A DNA stretch of 64,000 nucleotides from Siderastrea siderea. Its lineage: Eukaryota > Cnidaria > Anthozoa > Scleractinia > Rhizangiidae. The position numbers and the translations under genes are program-made. Position 1 is the stretch's first letter; each line of letters opens with the position of its first letter. The notes beneath the pieces were generated by a model. That model ran no database searches. It was not told where the DNA came from and saw only the letters and a list, made by a program, of their open reading frames with translations. The stretch covers positions 20,738,142 to 20,802,141 of the forward strand of contig OZ034975.1 of NCBI GenBank assembly GCA_964030785.1, written 5' to 3'. Below, piece after piece: positions 1 to 11,589 of the stretch.

Positions 1-939
1 CTACCGAGCTTTGAAGCTGGCATGAATTCGCATAGCTTGCCCTCGCACGTAAACATTACATCACTGAAACACAGAAGCCGATTCGGGGAAGTCCCTTGCT
101 TTCGCCAGGTTGAATAATTCAACAGTGAAATACAAACAAAATAATACTTGCCGGTAATCTTCGCCCGTTTAGCGTTTATTCGCCAGAATTTTCAGGAATG
201 TTGGTGTAGAAAATTACTGGCGATTTAATGGCATGAAAATTCCTTCGATGAAAGCAAGAATGAAGATGCTAGCAAGCTTTGAAGCTGGCATGAATTCGCC
301 CAACTTGCCGTGGCACGTAAACATTACATCACTGAAACACAGAAGCCGATTCGGGGAAGTCCCTTGCTTTCACCAAGTTGAATAATTCAACAGTGAAATG
401 CAACCATTTTTATGGTAGTTTTGCTTTGCTTCGCCGAAATCTTTAGGGAAAATTGTGTAGAAAAGTACAAGAAATTCAACGAAGTTGACTTCTCTTCGAT
501 GAGAGCAAGGACGAAGGTGCTAGCGAGCTCTGAAGCTGGCATGAACCGTGGCACGTAAAAATTACATCACTGAAAAACAGAAGGCGATTCGGGGAGGTCC
601 CTTGCTTTCGCCAAGTTGAATAATTCAACAGTCAAATGCAAGCATTTTTTAGGCGGTTTTGCTTTGCTTCGCCAAAATCTTTAGGGAAAGTTGTGTAGAA
701 AAGTACAAGGAATTCAGTGGAGTCAACATTTCCTCGACGAGAGCAAGGACGAATGTACTATCGAGCTTAAGTGTGAAAGCTGGCATGAACTCGCGATTGC
801 TATGAACTTAGTAATTATGATGTAAGGTGTATGTATGAGTGCCAAGAAGTGAGCAATACTGCACTCCATAATTTCCCCCCGGCCACAGGCCTTAAAAGAA
901 GAAATTAGGAACGAGAACCAAGATAAAAGAAAAATCTTT

Positions 940-1012
940 GACCCCAGCGGGATTCGAACCCACGACCTCCGAATTAGAACACCGTCGCTCAACCAACTGA
1001 GCTACGAGTGCC
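940..1012 (-). tRNA. tRNA-like module (Arg TCT-like), pseudo or SINE head
   Basis: On the minus strand the A box TAGCTCAGTTGG and B box GGTTCGAATCC are intact, and the ends pair as a 7-bp acceptor stem apart from one inserted base near the 5' end. The anticodon loop reads TCT but its stem has mismatches. Because it recurs inside a larger repeat, it is better read as a tRNA-derived SINE-like module than as a working tRNA gene. Spurious proteins containing VAQLVERR come from this module. Confidence 0.6.
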
Positions 1013-2015
1013 AGGCTGAGTCACGCTATGATCAAAATAATAATTTCATCACGCTCTTCGTGACGCACGCTAAAACAGGGTGATTAGGCAAGTCATGTCT
1101 TGATTTATCTTATCATCGCAAACACGTAAAAGATACGATAAATCACCAGCTTTTACCTGGCCGTAATATATTTTGGACCCCGAGGGCAGAGAGAACAACG
1201 GCAGGGTTAATGCCCCCTGGGGCTTTTCTTGTTTTTTTTTTTGGTGGTCACTTGCCCCAGACCTCCGCTTTTCGCTCAGCCAAACTAATACTCGTCGTGT
1301 CTTTTGCTACACAGGCAAGGGCTTTTATCTTGAGTGACCGTAACATATTTTACACCCCCGGTGGGAGGAAGAACAACGGCGGGTCTAATGCCCCTGGGGC
1401 TTTTTTGGTTTTTTTTTTGGTGGTCACTTGCCCCAGACTTTCGCTCCATCAAAACAATACTTGCCGGTAATTTTCGTTCGTTTAGAGTTTATTCGCCAGA
1501 ATTTTCATGATAGTTGGTGTAAAAATTACTGGCGATTTAATGGCATAAAAACCCCTTCGATGAAAGCAAGAACGAAGGTGCTAGCGAGCTTTGAAGCTGG
1601 AATGAATTCGCCTAACTTGCCCTGGCACGTAAACATTACATCACTGAAACACAGAAGCCGATTCGGGGAAGTCCCTTGCTTTCGCCAAGTTGAATAATTG
1701 AACAGTCAAATGCAAGCATATTTTTGGTAGTTTTGCTTTGCTTCGCCAAAATCTCTAAGGAAAATTCTGTAGAAAAGTACAAGGAATTCAATGGAGTTAA
1801 CTTTTCTTCGACGAGAGCAAGGACGAATGTACTAGCGAGCTTTAGTTTGAAACCTGGTATGAACTTGCGATCGCTATGAACTTAGTAATATTATGATGTA
1901 AAGTGTATGTATGAGTGCCAAGAAGTGAGCAATACTGCCCTCCATAATTTCCCCCCGGCCACAGGCCTCAAAAGAAGAAATTAGAAATGAGAACCAAGAT
2001 AAAAGAAAAATCTTT

Positions 2016-2087
2016 GACCCCATCGGGATTTGAACCCAGGACCTCCTGATTAGAACATTGTCACTCTACCAACTGAGCTACGAGGCC
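2016..2087 (-). tRNA. tRNA-like module, diverged copy
   Basis: Second copy of the module at 940-1012. The acceptor ends GGCCTCG and its partner are recognisable, but the B box carries a change (GGTTCAAATCC) and the anticodon arm is altered. The flanking AAAATCTTTGACCCC and CAGGCTGAGTCACGCTA are shared with the other copies, so the copied unit is larger than the tRNA. Confidence 0.5.
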
Positions 2088-2880
2088 AGGCTGAGTCACG
2101 CTATGATCAAAATATTTCATCACGCTCTTCGTCACGCACGCTAAAACAGGGTGATTAGGCAGGTCATGTCTTCATTTATATTATCAGTGCAAACACGAAA
2201 AAAAATACGATATATAACCAACTTTTAAAATTTACACCACTTCGGCTTGAATCGTACGTGGCCGTAATATATTTTGGACCCCAAGGGCAGAGAGAACAAC
2301 GGCAGGGTTAATGCCCCTTGGGCTTTTCTTGTTACCCCGCCGTCAGGACGGGGTCTAGTAATACCCGTTTTTTTTTTGTCGTGGTCAGTTGCCCCAGACC
2401 TCCGCTCGGTCAAAACAATACTTGCCGGTAAACTTTGTTCGTTTAGCGGTTGTTCGCCAGAATTTTCATGAAAGTTGGTGTAGAAAATTACGGGCGATTT
2501 AATGGCATGAAAATTCCTTCGATGAAAACAAGAACGAAGGTGCTAGCGAGCTTTGAAGCTGGCATGAATTTGCCAAACCTGCCCTGGCACGTAAACATTA
2601 CATCACTGAAACACAAAAGGTGATCCGGGGAAGTCCTTTGCTTTTGCCAAGTTGAAAAATTCAACAGTGAAATGCATGCATATTTTTGGCAGTTTTGCTT
2701 TGCTTCGCCAAAATCTTTAGGGAAAGTTGTGTAGAAAAGTACAAGAAATTCAATGGAGTTGACTTCTCTTCAATGAGAGCAAGGACGAAGGTGCTAGCGA
2801 GCTTTGAAAGCCAATGATTCATGCGTCGTGCCGTAGCACATAAACATTACGTCATTGAAACACAGAAGCCGATTCGGAGA

Positions 2881-4090
2881 AGTAAACTTGCTTGCGCCAA
2901 ATCACTCATCGAATCACGGCCTAAAATAGACTTTTACGGTTTTTCATAGCTACCAGTTTCCTTTAGATTTTAGAATGAGTTTTTTATCAAGAAATCTATT
3001 TAAATTTCCGTGCCCTTGCTATTTAGAATTACGCTGACATGTCAGTTCGTTTATTTAAAAAAAACGTGACTTAACTGAGTCACGCTATGGTCAAAATATT
3101 TCGTCACGTTCTTCTTCGCGAAAGCTAGGACAAGTGGATGACCAAAGAATGAGGGATGGGGTTCATACTATCAGGGATTCATGTTACCACAGGGAGAAGG
3201 GTGCGGAGCAGACGCATAAGGGGAAATGGCAGCAAACACAGGTACGATAAATCATCAACTTTAAAATTTACACCACTTGAGCTCGTATCTTGAGTGACCG
3301 TAATATATTTTGCTCCCTGGGAGGAGGAGAAAAACGGCGGGGCCCAATGAAAGTAGGAACGAAGGTGCTAGCGAGCTTTGAAGCTGGAATGAATTCGCCT
3401 AACTTGCCGTGGCACGTAAACATTACATTACTGAAACACAGAAGCCGATTCGGGGAAGTCCCTTGCTTTCGCCAAGTTGAATAATTCAACAGTCAAATGC
3501 AAGCATTTTTTTTGGCAGTTTTGCTTTGCCTCGCCAAAATCTTTAGGGAAAGTTGTGTAGAAAAGTACAAGGAATTCAATGGAGTTAACATTTCTTCGAC
3601 GAGAGCAAGGACGAATGTACTAGGGAGCTTAAGTTTGAAAGCTGGCATGAACTCGCGATCGCTATGAAGTTAGTAATTATGATGTAAAGTATGTATGTAT
3701 GAGTGCCAAGAAGTGAGTAATACTGCCCTCCATAATTTCCCCCTGACCACAGGCCTTAAAAGTAAGAAATTAGAAATGAGAACCAAGATAAAAGAAAAAT
3801 CTTTGACCCCGGCGGGATTCGAACCCACGACCTCCGGATTAGAACACCGTCGCTCAACCAACTGAGCTACGAGGCCAGGCTGAGTCACGCTACGATCAAA
3901 ATAATAATTTCATCACCCTCTTCGTCACGCACGCTAAAACAGGGTGATTAGGCAATTCGTGTCTTGATTTATATTATCATGGCAAGCACGTAAAAGATAC
4001 GATAAATCACCAACTTTTACCTGGCCGTAATATATTTTGGACCCCAAGGGCAGAGAGAACAACGGCGGGGTTAATGCCCCCTGGGGCTTT
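2881..4090. repeat. 1.2-kb duplicated block, copy 1
   Basis: This block is almost identical to 7730-8940 at a constant offset of about 4,850 bp (TTTTCATAGC at 2941 and 7791; tRNA-like modules at 3805 and 8654). It contains a 450-bp block, one common repeat unit, a tRNA-like module and the start of the hairpin module. Similarity stops near 4090, where copy 1 continues into a second hairpin module and copy 2 into the CCCCGCCGTC insertion. It is much more alike than other copies in the cluster, so it is a recent duplication. Confidence 0.85.
3805..3876 (-). tRNA. tRNA-like module (Arg TCT-like), best-preserved copy
   Basis: Intact A box (TAGCTCAGTTGG), intact B box (GGTTCGAATCC), 7-bp acceptor pairing with G-U pairs, D-stem GCTC/GAGC and T-stem present. 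The anticodon loop is GTTCTAA, that is TCT, but the anticodon stem has only three good pairs. No CCA is encoded, as expected in eukaryotes. It lies inside the recent 1.2-kb duplication, with its twin at 8654-8725. Confidence 0.6.
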
Positions 4091-4680
4091 TCTTGTATTA
4101 TCATCGCAAGCACGTAAAAGATACGCTAAATCACCAACTTTTACCTGGCCGTAATATATTTTGGACCTCAAGGGCAGAGAGAACAACGGCGGGGTTAATG
4201 CCCCCTGGGGCTTTTCTTGTTTTTTGGTGGTCACTTGCCCCAGACCTCCGCTGGGTCAAAACAATACTTGACGTAATCTTCGTTCATTTAGCGTTATTTC
4301 GCCAGAATTTTCATGAAAGTTGGTGTAGAAAACTACTGGCGATTTAATGGCATGAAAACCCCTTCGAACAAAGCAAAAACGAAGGTGCTAAGTTTGAAGC
4401 CGGCATGAATTCGCCAAACTTGCCCTGGCACGTAAACATTACATCACCGAAACAGAAAAGGCGATTCGGGGAAGTCCCTTGCTTTCACCACGTTGAAGAA
4501 TTCAACAGTGAAATGCAAGCATTTTCTTGGCAGTTTTCCATAATAGCAAGGACGAAGGTGCTAGCGAGCTTTGAAGCTGTCATGAATTCGCCTAACTTGC
4601 CGTAACACGTAAACGTTACGTTAGTGAAAGTCAGAAGCCGATTCGGGGAATTTCCTTGCTTTCGCTAAAGCATTATCGAA
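4091..4680. repeat. Further units of the composite repeat
   Basis: Contains a tandem copy of the hairpin module (two copies about 120 bp apart, near 4060 and 4185), followed by common units near 4400 and 4570. No gene is supported. Confidence 0.6.
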
Positions 4681-5719
4681 TCATGGCTTAAGGTGGTCTA
4701 ATACCCAAAAAGTGAATTTCTTTAGAAAAGAACTTTGCGGGACACTTTTACCATCCTTTTATAGGGATTCACGCCCTGACTTCAAACTGAGTCTTTTCAG
4801 GTCACATGACATAATAGTTAATGATTAACCAGCCTTCTCAGTAAAAAATAGGGGGTTCATTGTAAGCACGATATCTAACTAATGCACGGTTGGATAAGTA
4901 TGAAATCAACTTAGATCTGTCCACAGATGAATTCTTCAGGAGGTAAACCTCGAAAATTACGCAGCTTGGCCTCTTTCGAATTTATTTTTATTCTTTTTTT
5001 CCAGAAAGTAAGTTAGAAGGAAATAAAAAAGAGGGCAAGGATTCACTTACTGAGAAGCAGTTCAAGATCGTGAGCATATTTTAGGTTTACGACCTAAACC
5101 TAAAATTTTTTAGGTTTACGACCTGAAATTAAGTCCTTTAATCTTGCTGAAAATTTCAGAATCCCAGGTTACAAGTTACAATGCCCCGGAGATAAGTTCA
5201 TTCAGTTCGAGAAATTCTGTTATTGGAGAAAAACAGTCTTAAAGATAAGAGAACGGATTCTAGACAGCTTATCCCTCGCTCATTACCCTAAAACTATTTT
5301 CAAATTCAAGTTGCCACACTAAAATACAAGCTGAACGGTAATTTGATGCAAAAACCATCGCTTCTGTAAGATTTGGGTCATGTTTTGTCGGTTAAAACTC
5401 GGACCTCAGGACTCTGTCCTCAGTCAGGTGTTCCTCCACAGTAGCACCAGATGTCATTTTTCAGAGAGGCGGGGGGGGGGGGGGAATGTTCTTATTGAGG
5501 CTTGTTTGTGCGCATTTAATAAATGTAAACAATTGTTGCTATGGCCGTTGTTATGGAAAAAGTCGCAAACTGCTGATTGGATTTCTTAAATCTCGCTGCT
5601 TTAATGCTGGAAATCGAGTGAGATTATTTCAAGACAATATTCCCAAGTGTTTAAAGTTTACAATTTTTCCATTTAAAAAAGAGTGACTTTGCAACCTAAC
5701 ATCACCTTTTCTGAGTATA
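4681..5719. other. Non-repeated gap in the composite cluster
   Basis: About 1 kb that does not match the units on either side. It holds a local direct repeat of TTTTAGGTTTACGACCT (near 5080 and 5108) and a run of G at about 5469-5485. Open frames at 5380-5686 are short and cross the G-run. No domain is recognised and I see no gene. Confidence 0.4.
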
Positions 5720-6535
5720 AGACCACCTTAAAAGTAGACTTTTACGTTTCCTTTTTCAGTAGATAACCGTTCCCTTTCGATTTAAGGATAAATTTTCTTT
5801 ATCAATAAATCTATTTAAATTTCCGTGCCCTTGTTTAATATTTAGAATTACGCTGAGATGCCATTTCGTTAAAAAAAAAACGTGACGTAACTGAGCCACG
5901 CCATGGTCAAAAACTATTTCGTCACGCTCGTCTTCGCGCGTGCTAGAACAGGTGGATGACCAAGGAATGAGGGAAGGGAAAGGTGTTCATACTATAAGGG
6001 ATTCATGATATCACAAGGAGAAGGGTGCAGAGACGTTGGGGGGGGGGGGGGTGGCAGCACACACGTCAAACGTAAAAAAAATCACCAACTTCAAAACTTT
6101 ATACCACTTGGGCACATATCTGGAGTGACCGTAATGTATTTTGCACCCCGAGGGGGGGGGGGGGGGGCAAACGGCGGGATCCAATGCCCCCGGGGCTTTT
6201 CTTGGTTTTTTTCATGGTCACTTGCCCCAGACCTCCACTCGGTCAAAACAATACTTGCAGGTAATCTTCGTTCCTTTAGCGTTTATTCGCCAAAATTTTC
6301 ATGAATGTTGGTGTAGAAATTTACTGGCGATTTAATGGCATAAGAACCCCTTCGGTGAAAGCAAGAACGAAGGTGCTAGCGAGCTTTGAAGCTGGCATGA
6401 ATTCGCCTAACTTGCCCTGGCACGTAAACATTACATCAGTGAAACACAGAGGCCGATTCGCGGAAGTCCCTTGCTTTCGCCAAGTTGAATAATTCAACAG
6501 TGAAATGGAGGCATTGCATCATTGAAACACAGAAG
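5720..6535. repeat. 450-bp block plus common unit, diverged copy
   Basis: Starts with the AAAGTAGACTTTTACG block also seen at 2881, 7730, 10540 and 11590, passes two G-runs (near 6035 and 6152) and a hairpin module (6170-6205), and ends with a common unit at 6240-6510. No protein-coding signal. Confidence 0.6.
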
Positions 6536-7729
6536 CCGATTCGGCGAAGTCCCTAGGTTCAGTCTCCAGCCGTGAGTGTCTCGATGCAATTATTAATTTC
6601 AAGTTATCTGGACAAGGAAGCTTTTTTAACATGACCACAACTCCAGGAATCAAAGAGAATTTAACCCATTGAAGGCTGCGTGTTTTATGATCGCTTCACT
6701 AAATTAGCAGTTGGTAATAAACAACCCATGTGCAGTACGAAAGGACAATTTATAGGTTCGAAAAAACAACACTCACTTGATCTAGAATAGTTAAAATTTC
6801 TTACTTTTAAATAAAATACACCAGTTGTCAAATAAGAATTAGCCAAAAATACAATCTCAAAGTGAAAATTTTGAAAATTTCTGCAAGAGATTTCTCATGC
6901 TGTCTCGCGCGTGAAATCAAACCACAACAGAGCATTTGTGTCTGTTTAGGTCAGATTACTACTTTTCGAAATTTTATGAATGAAGGTACACAGAAGAAGA
7001 GACAGTAAGCTTTTATAAATAATACATTTATGAAAACACGCCTTTACTTGTTTCTGAAAACGCGTTCAATTCTTTCTTCGAGGGAAGCTACGCGCAAGCG
7101 ATTTCGCTCGATGTGCAAGTTATTTTGAAGAGCATTTGGTGATGCGAACTATGCACGTTTTTCAAAACTTTTACGAAAACTGTAAGGAGTATAAAGAATC
7201 CCTCAATTAAAAAGCGATTTCGATACAAATTTACCATCAAATGTGTAATTTACTCTACCGTAGACTCGTAGAAGTGATGGAGCATTTCACAAAAAGTCCG
7301 CAGCTCGAAAAATCTTTGGAGGTGGAAGGTTGTCCTTCGCCTTGAGAGATGTTTTCTTCGCTCTAAATTCCATTGCTTAACTTGTCGAGTGTTTCTTAGA
7401 GCTTCTTCTTTCGATTGCTTATCTTTCCGTCGTCCATGTTAACAAAAACGAGAGAAAGTAAACGTTGTTATTCTTCACGAGTTTAGTTCTCTTTGGCATG
7501 TTACCATGCGGGCTCACTAAATGACAGCGGAATAACTGTAAAGGAATGCGCGAGATACAGTGGGCTCAAGTCACGGTCAGCAAACAATACAGGGAGCATG
7601 CGTTTCGGAAACCGCCGTCCACGACCATGGAAGGCGGTTGAATCAAAGGAAGTTTCGACCCATGGCAGAGGTCCCTTTTCGTGCCGCCCGTCAGCTCAGC
7701 GAATACAAAGGAAAAGGGGCCTCTGCTAG
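6536..7729. other. Second non-repeated gap in the cluster
   Basis: About 1.2 kb without the cluster's marker words. Overlapping frames of 68-79 codons at 7493-7887 resemble nothing I know and run into the duplicated block. No gene or RNA is supported. Confidence 0.4.
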
Positions 7730-8940
7730 CAGTAAACTTGCTTGCACCAAATCACTCATCGAATCACCGCCTAAAATACACTTTTACGGTTTTTCATAGC
7801 TACCAGTTTCCTTTAGAATTTAGAATGAGTTTTTTATCAAGAAATCTATTTAAATTTCCGTGCCATTGCTATTTAGAATTACCCTGACATGTCAGTTCGT
7901 TTATTTAAAAAAAACGTGACTTAACTGAGTCACGCTATGGTCAAAATATTTCTTCACGTTCTTCTTCGCGAAAGCTAGGACAAGTGGATGACCAAGGAAT
8001 GAGGGATGGGGTTCATACTATCAGGGATTCATGTTACCACAGGGAGAAGGGTGCAGAGCAGACGCATAAGGGGAAATGGCAGCAAACACAGGTACAATAA
8101 ATCATCAACTTTAAAATTTACACCAATAGAGCTCGTATCTTGAGTGACCGTAATATATTTTGCTCCCTGGGAGGAGGGGAAAAACGGCGGGGTCCAATGA
8201 AAGTAGGAACGAAGGTGCGAGCGAGCTTTGAAGCTGGAATGAATTCGCCTAACTTGCCGTGGCACGTAAACATTACATCACTGAAACACAGAAGCCGATT
8301 CGGGGAAGTCCCTTGCTTTCGCCAAGTTGAATAATTCAACAGTCAAATGCAAGCATTTTTTTGGCAGTTTTGCTTTGCTTCGCCAAAATCTTTAGGGAAA
8401 GTTGTGCAGAAAAGCACAAGGAATTCAATGGAGTTAACATTTCTTCGACGAGAGCAAGGACGAATATACTAGGGAGCTTAAGTTTGAAAGCTGGCATGAA
8501 CTCGCGATCGCTATGAACTTAGTAATTATGATGTAAAGTATGTATGTATGAGTGCCAAGAAGTGAGTAATACTGCCCTCCATAATTTCCCCCTGACCACA
8601 GGCCTTAAAAGTAAGAAATTAGAAATGAGAACCAAGATAAAAGAAAAATCTTTGACCCCGGCGGGATTCGAACCCACGACTTCCTGATTAGAACACCGTC
8701 GCTCAACCAACTGAGCTACGAGGCCAGGCTGAGTCACGCTACGATCAAAATAATAATTTCATCACCCTCTTCGTCACATACGCTAAAACAGGGTGAATAG
8801 GCAAGTCGTGTCTTGATTTAAATTATCATCGCAAGCACGTAAAAGATACGATAAATCACCAACTTTTACCTGGCCGTAATATATTTTGGACGCCAAGGGC
8901 AGAGACAACAACGGCGGGGTTAATGCCCCCCGGGGCTTTT
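7730..8940. repeat. 1.2-kb duplicated block, copy 2
   Basis: Twin of 2881-4090 with scattered single-base differences. The boundary at the left is AGTAAACTTGCTTGC in both copies. The right end is at the hairpin module near 8935. Confidence 0.85.
8654..8725 (-). tRNA. tRNA-like module in duplicated block
   Basis: Twin of 3805-3876. A and B boxes and acceptor ends are kept; the base changes fall next to the anticodon stem (TTCCTGATT against CTCCGGATT on the plus strand), further weakening that stem. Confidence 0.55.
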
Positions 8941-9787
8941 CTTATTACCCCGCCGTCAGGACGGGGTCTAGTAATACCCATTTTTTTTCCGTGGTTTTTT
9001 TTTTTTGGTGGTCACTTGCCCCAGACCTCCGGTTCTCGCTCGGCCAAACAAATACTCGTCGTGTCTTTCGCTACACAGGCAAGGGCTTTTATCTTGAGTG
9101 ACCGTAACATATTTTACAACCCCCCGGGGGGGGAGAACAACGGCGGGGTCTAATGCCCCTGGGGCTTTTCTTGTTTTGTTTTGTTTTTTTGGTGGTCACT
9201 TGCACCAGACTTTCGCTCCGTCAAAACAATGCTTGCCGGTAATTTTCGTTCGTTTAGAGTTTATTCGCCAGAATTTTCATGACAGTTGGTGTAAAAAATT
9301 ACTGGCGATTTAATGGCATAAAAACCCTTTCGATGAAAGCAGGAACGAAAGTGCTAGCGACCTTTGAAGCTGGCATGAATTCGCCTAACTTGCCCTGGCA
9401 CGTAAACATTACATCACTGAAACACAGAAGCCGATTCGGGGAAGTCCCTTGCTTTCGCCAAGTTGAATAATTCAAGAGTCAAATGCAAGCATTTTTTGGG
9501 CAGCTTTGCTTTGCTTTCCCAAAATCTCTAAGGAAAATTGTGTAGAAAAGTACAAGGAATTCAATGGACTTGACTTTTCTTCGACGAAAGCAAGGACAAA
9601 TGTACTAGCGAGCTTTAGTTTGAAACCTGTTATGAACTCGCGATCGCTATGAACTTAGTAATATTATGATGTAAAGTGTATGTATAAGTGCCAAGAAGTG
9701 AGCAATACTGCCCTCCATAATTTCCACCCGGCCACGGGCCTTAAAAGAAGAAATTAGAAATGAGAACCAAGATAAAAGAAAAATCTT

Positions 9788-9820
9788 TAACTCTGGCGGG
9801 ATTCGAACCCACGACATCCG
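9788..9820 (-). tRNA. Truncated tRNA-like module
   Basis: Only the T-arm half with the B box (GGTTCGAATCC on the minus strand) remains. The sequence then jumps to the TGATCACGCTATGATCAAAAT flank, so the A box and anticodon arm are deleted. Confidence 0.5.
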
Positions 9821-10539
9821 CTATTTGATCACGCTATGATCAAAATAGTTATTTCATCACGCTCTTCGTCACGCACGCTAAAACAGGGTGATTAGTCAGG
9901 TCATGTCTTGATTTGTATTATCATAGCAAACACGTAAAAGATACGATAAATCACCAGCTTTTACCTGGCCGTAATATATTTTGGACCCCAAGGGCAGAGA
10001 GAACAACGGCGGGGTTAATGCCTCCTGGGGCTTTTCTTGTCTTTTTCGTTTTGGTGGTCACTTGCCCCAGACCTTTACTCGGTCAAAACAATACTTGGCG
10101 GGTAATCTTCGTTCGTTTAGCGTTTATTCGCCAGAATTTTCATGAAAGTTGGTGTATAAAATTACTGGCGATTTAATGGCATAAAAACCCCTTCGATGAA
10201 AGCAAGAACGTGGGTGCCAGCGAGCTTTGAAGCTGGCATGAATTCGCCTAACGTGCCCTGGCACGTTAACATTACATCACTGAAACACAGAAGCCGATTT
10301 GGGGAAGTCCCTTGCTTTTGCCAAGTTGAATAATTCAACAATGAAATGCAAGCATTTTTTTGGCAGTTTTGCCCTGCTTCGCCAAAATCTTTAGGGATAG
10401 TTGTGTAGAAAAGTACAAGAAATTCAATGGAATTGACTTCTCTTCGACGAGAGCGAGGTTTGAAAGCCAATGATTCATACTACATGCTGTAGCACATAAA
10501 CATTACGTCATTGAAACACAGAAGCCGATTCGGGGAAGT

Positions 10540-11045
10540 AACTTGCTTGCACCAATTCACTCATCGAATGACGGGCCTAAAATAGACTTTTACATTTTTT
10601 TCCGATAGCTACCAGTTTCCTTTCGATTTTAGAATAAGTTTCTTTATCAACAAATCAATTTAAATTTCCGTGCCCTCAGTATTATTTAGAATTACGCTGA
10701 CAAGTCAGTTCGTTTATTTAAAAAACGTGACGTAACTGAGTCACGCTATGGTCAAACTATTTCGTCACGTTCTTCGCAAAGGCTAGGAGAGGCGGATTAC
10801 CAAGGAATGAGGGATGGGAAAGGGGTTCATACTATCAGGGATTCAATTCATGTTATCACAGGGAGAAGGGTGCGGAGAAGACGTGAGGGGGAATGGCAGC
10901 AAACACGTCAAAGGTACGATAAATCACCAACTTCAAAAGCTTAAACCACTTAGGCTCGTATCTTGAGTGACCTTAATGTATTTTGCACCCCGAGGGGAAG
11001 GGAAAAACGGCGGGGTCCAATGCCCCTGGGGCTTTTCTTGTTTTT
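10540..11045. repeat. 450-bp block, diverged copy, with hairpin module
   Basis: Begins ACTTGCTTGCACC and shares CTACCAGTTTCCTTT, GGGTTCATACTATCAGGGATT and TATCTTGAGTGACC with the blocks at 2881 and 7730. It ends in the hairpin module (GGCGGGGTCCAATGCCCC then CTTTTCTTG and a T-run). Confidence 0.6.
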
Positions 11046-11589
11046 TTTTTGTCGTCGTGGTCACTTGTCCCAGACCTCCGCTCGGTCAAAACGATACTTG
11101 CCAGTAATCTTGGTTCGTTTAGCGTTATTTCGCCAGGATTTTCAAGAAATTTGGTGTAGAAAATTACTGGCGATTTAATGGCATGAAAACCCTTCGATGA
11201 AAGCAAGAACGAAGGTGCTAGCGAGCTTTTAAACTGACATGAATTCGCCTAACTTTCCCTGGCACGTAAACATTACATCACTGAAACACAGAAGTTGATT
11301 TGGGGAAGTCCCTTGCTTTCGCCAAGTTGAATAATTCAACAGTGAAATGCAAGCATTTTTTTGGTAGTTTTGCTTTGCTTCGCCAAAATCTTTAGGGAAA
11401 GTTGTGTAGAAAAGTACAAGAAATTCAATGGAGTTGACTTCTCTTCTATGAGTGTAAGGAGGAAGGTGCTAGCGATCTTTGAAGCTGGAATGAATTCTCC
11501 TAACTTGCCCTGGCACGTAAACATTACGTCACTGAAACACAGAAGCCAATTCGGGGAAGTCCCTTGCTTTCGACAAATCATTCATGGAA

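Noticed and set aside
1210..2471. Recurring PGAFLVFF and GGHLPQTS peptides
   Set aside because: They translate the hairpin and T-run module and recur with frameshifts in every copy.
3805..3876. A functional tRNA-Arg gene
   Set aside because: The anticodon stem has mismatches and the module is embedded in a multi-copy repeat with shared flanks.
3670..3888. Minus-strand ORF with VAQLVERRCSNPEVVGSNPAG, repeated at 8519-8737
   Set aside because: It is the translation of a tRNA-like module, a common artefact in gene predictions.
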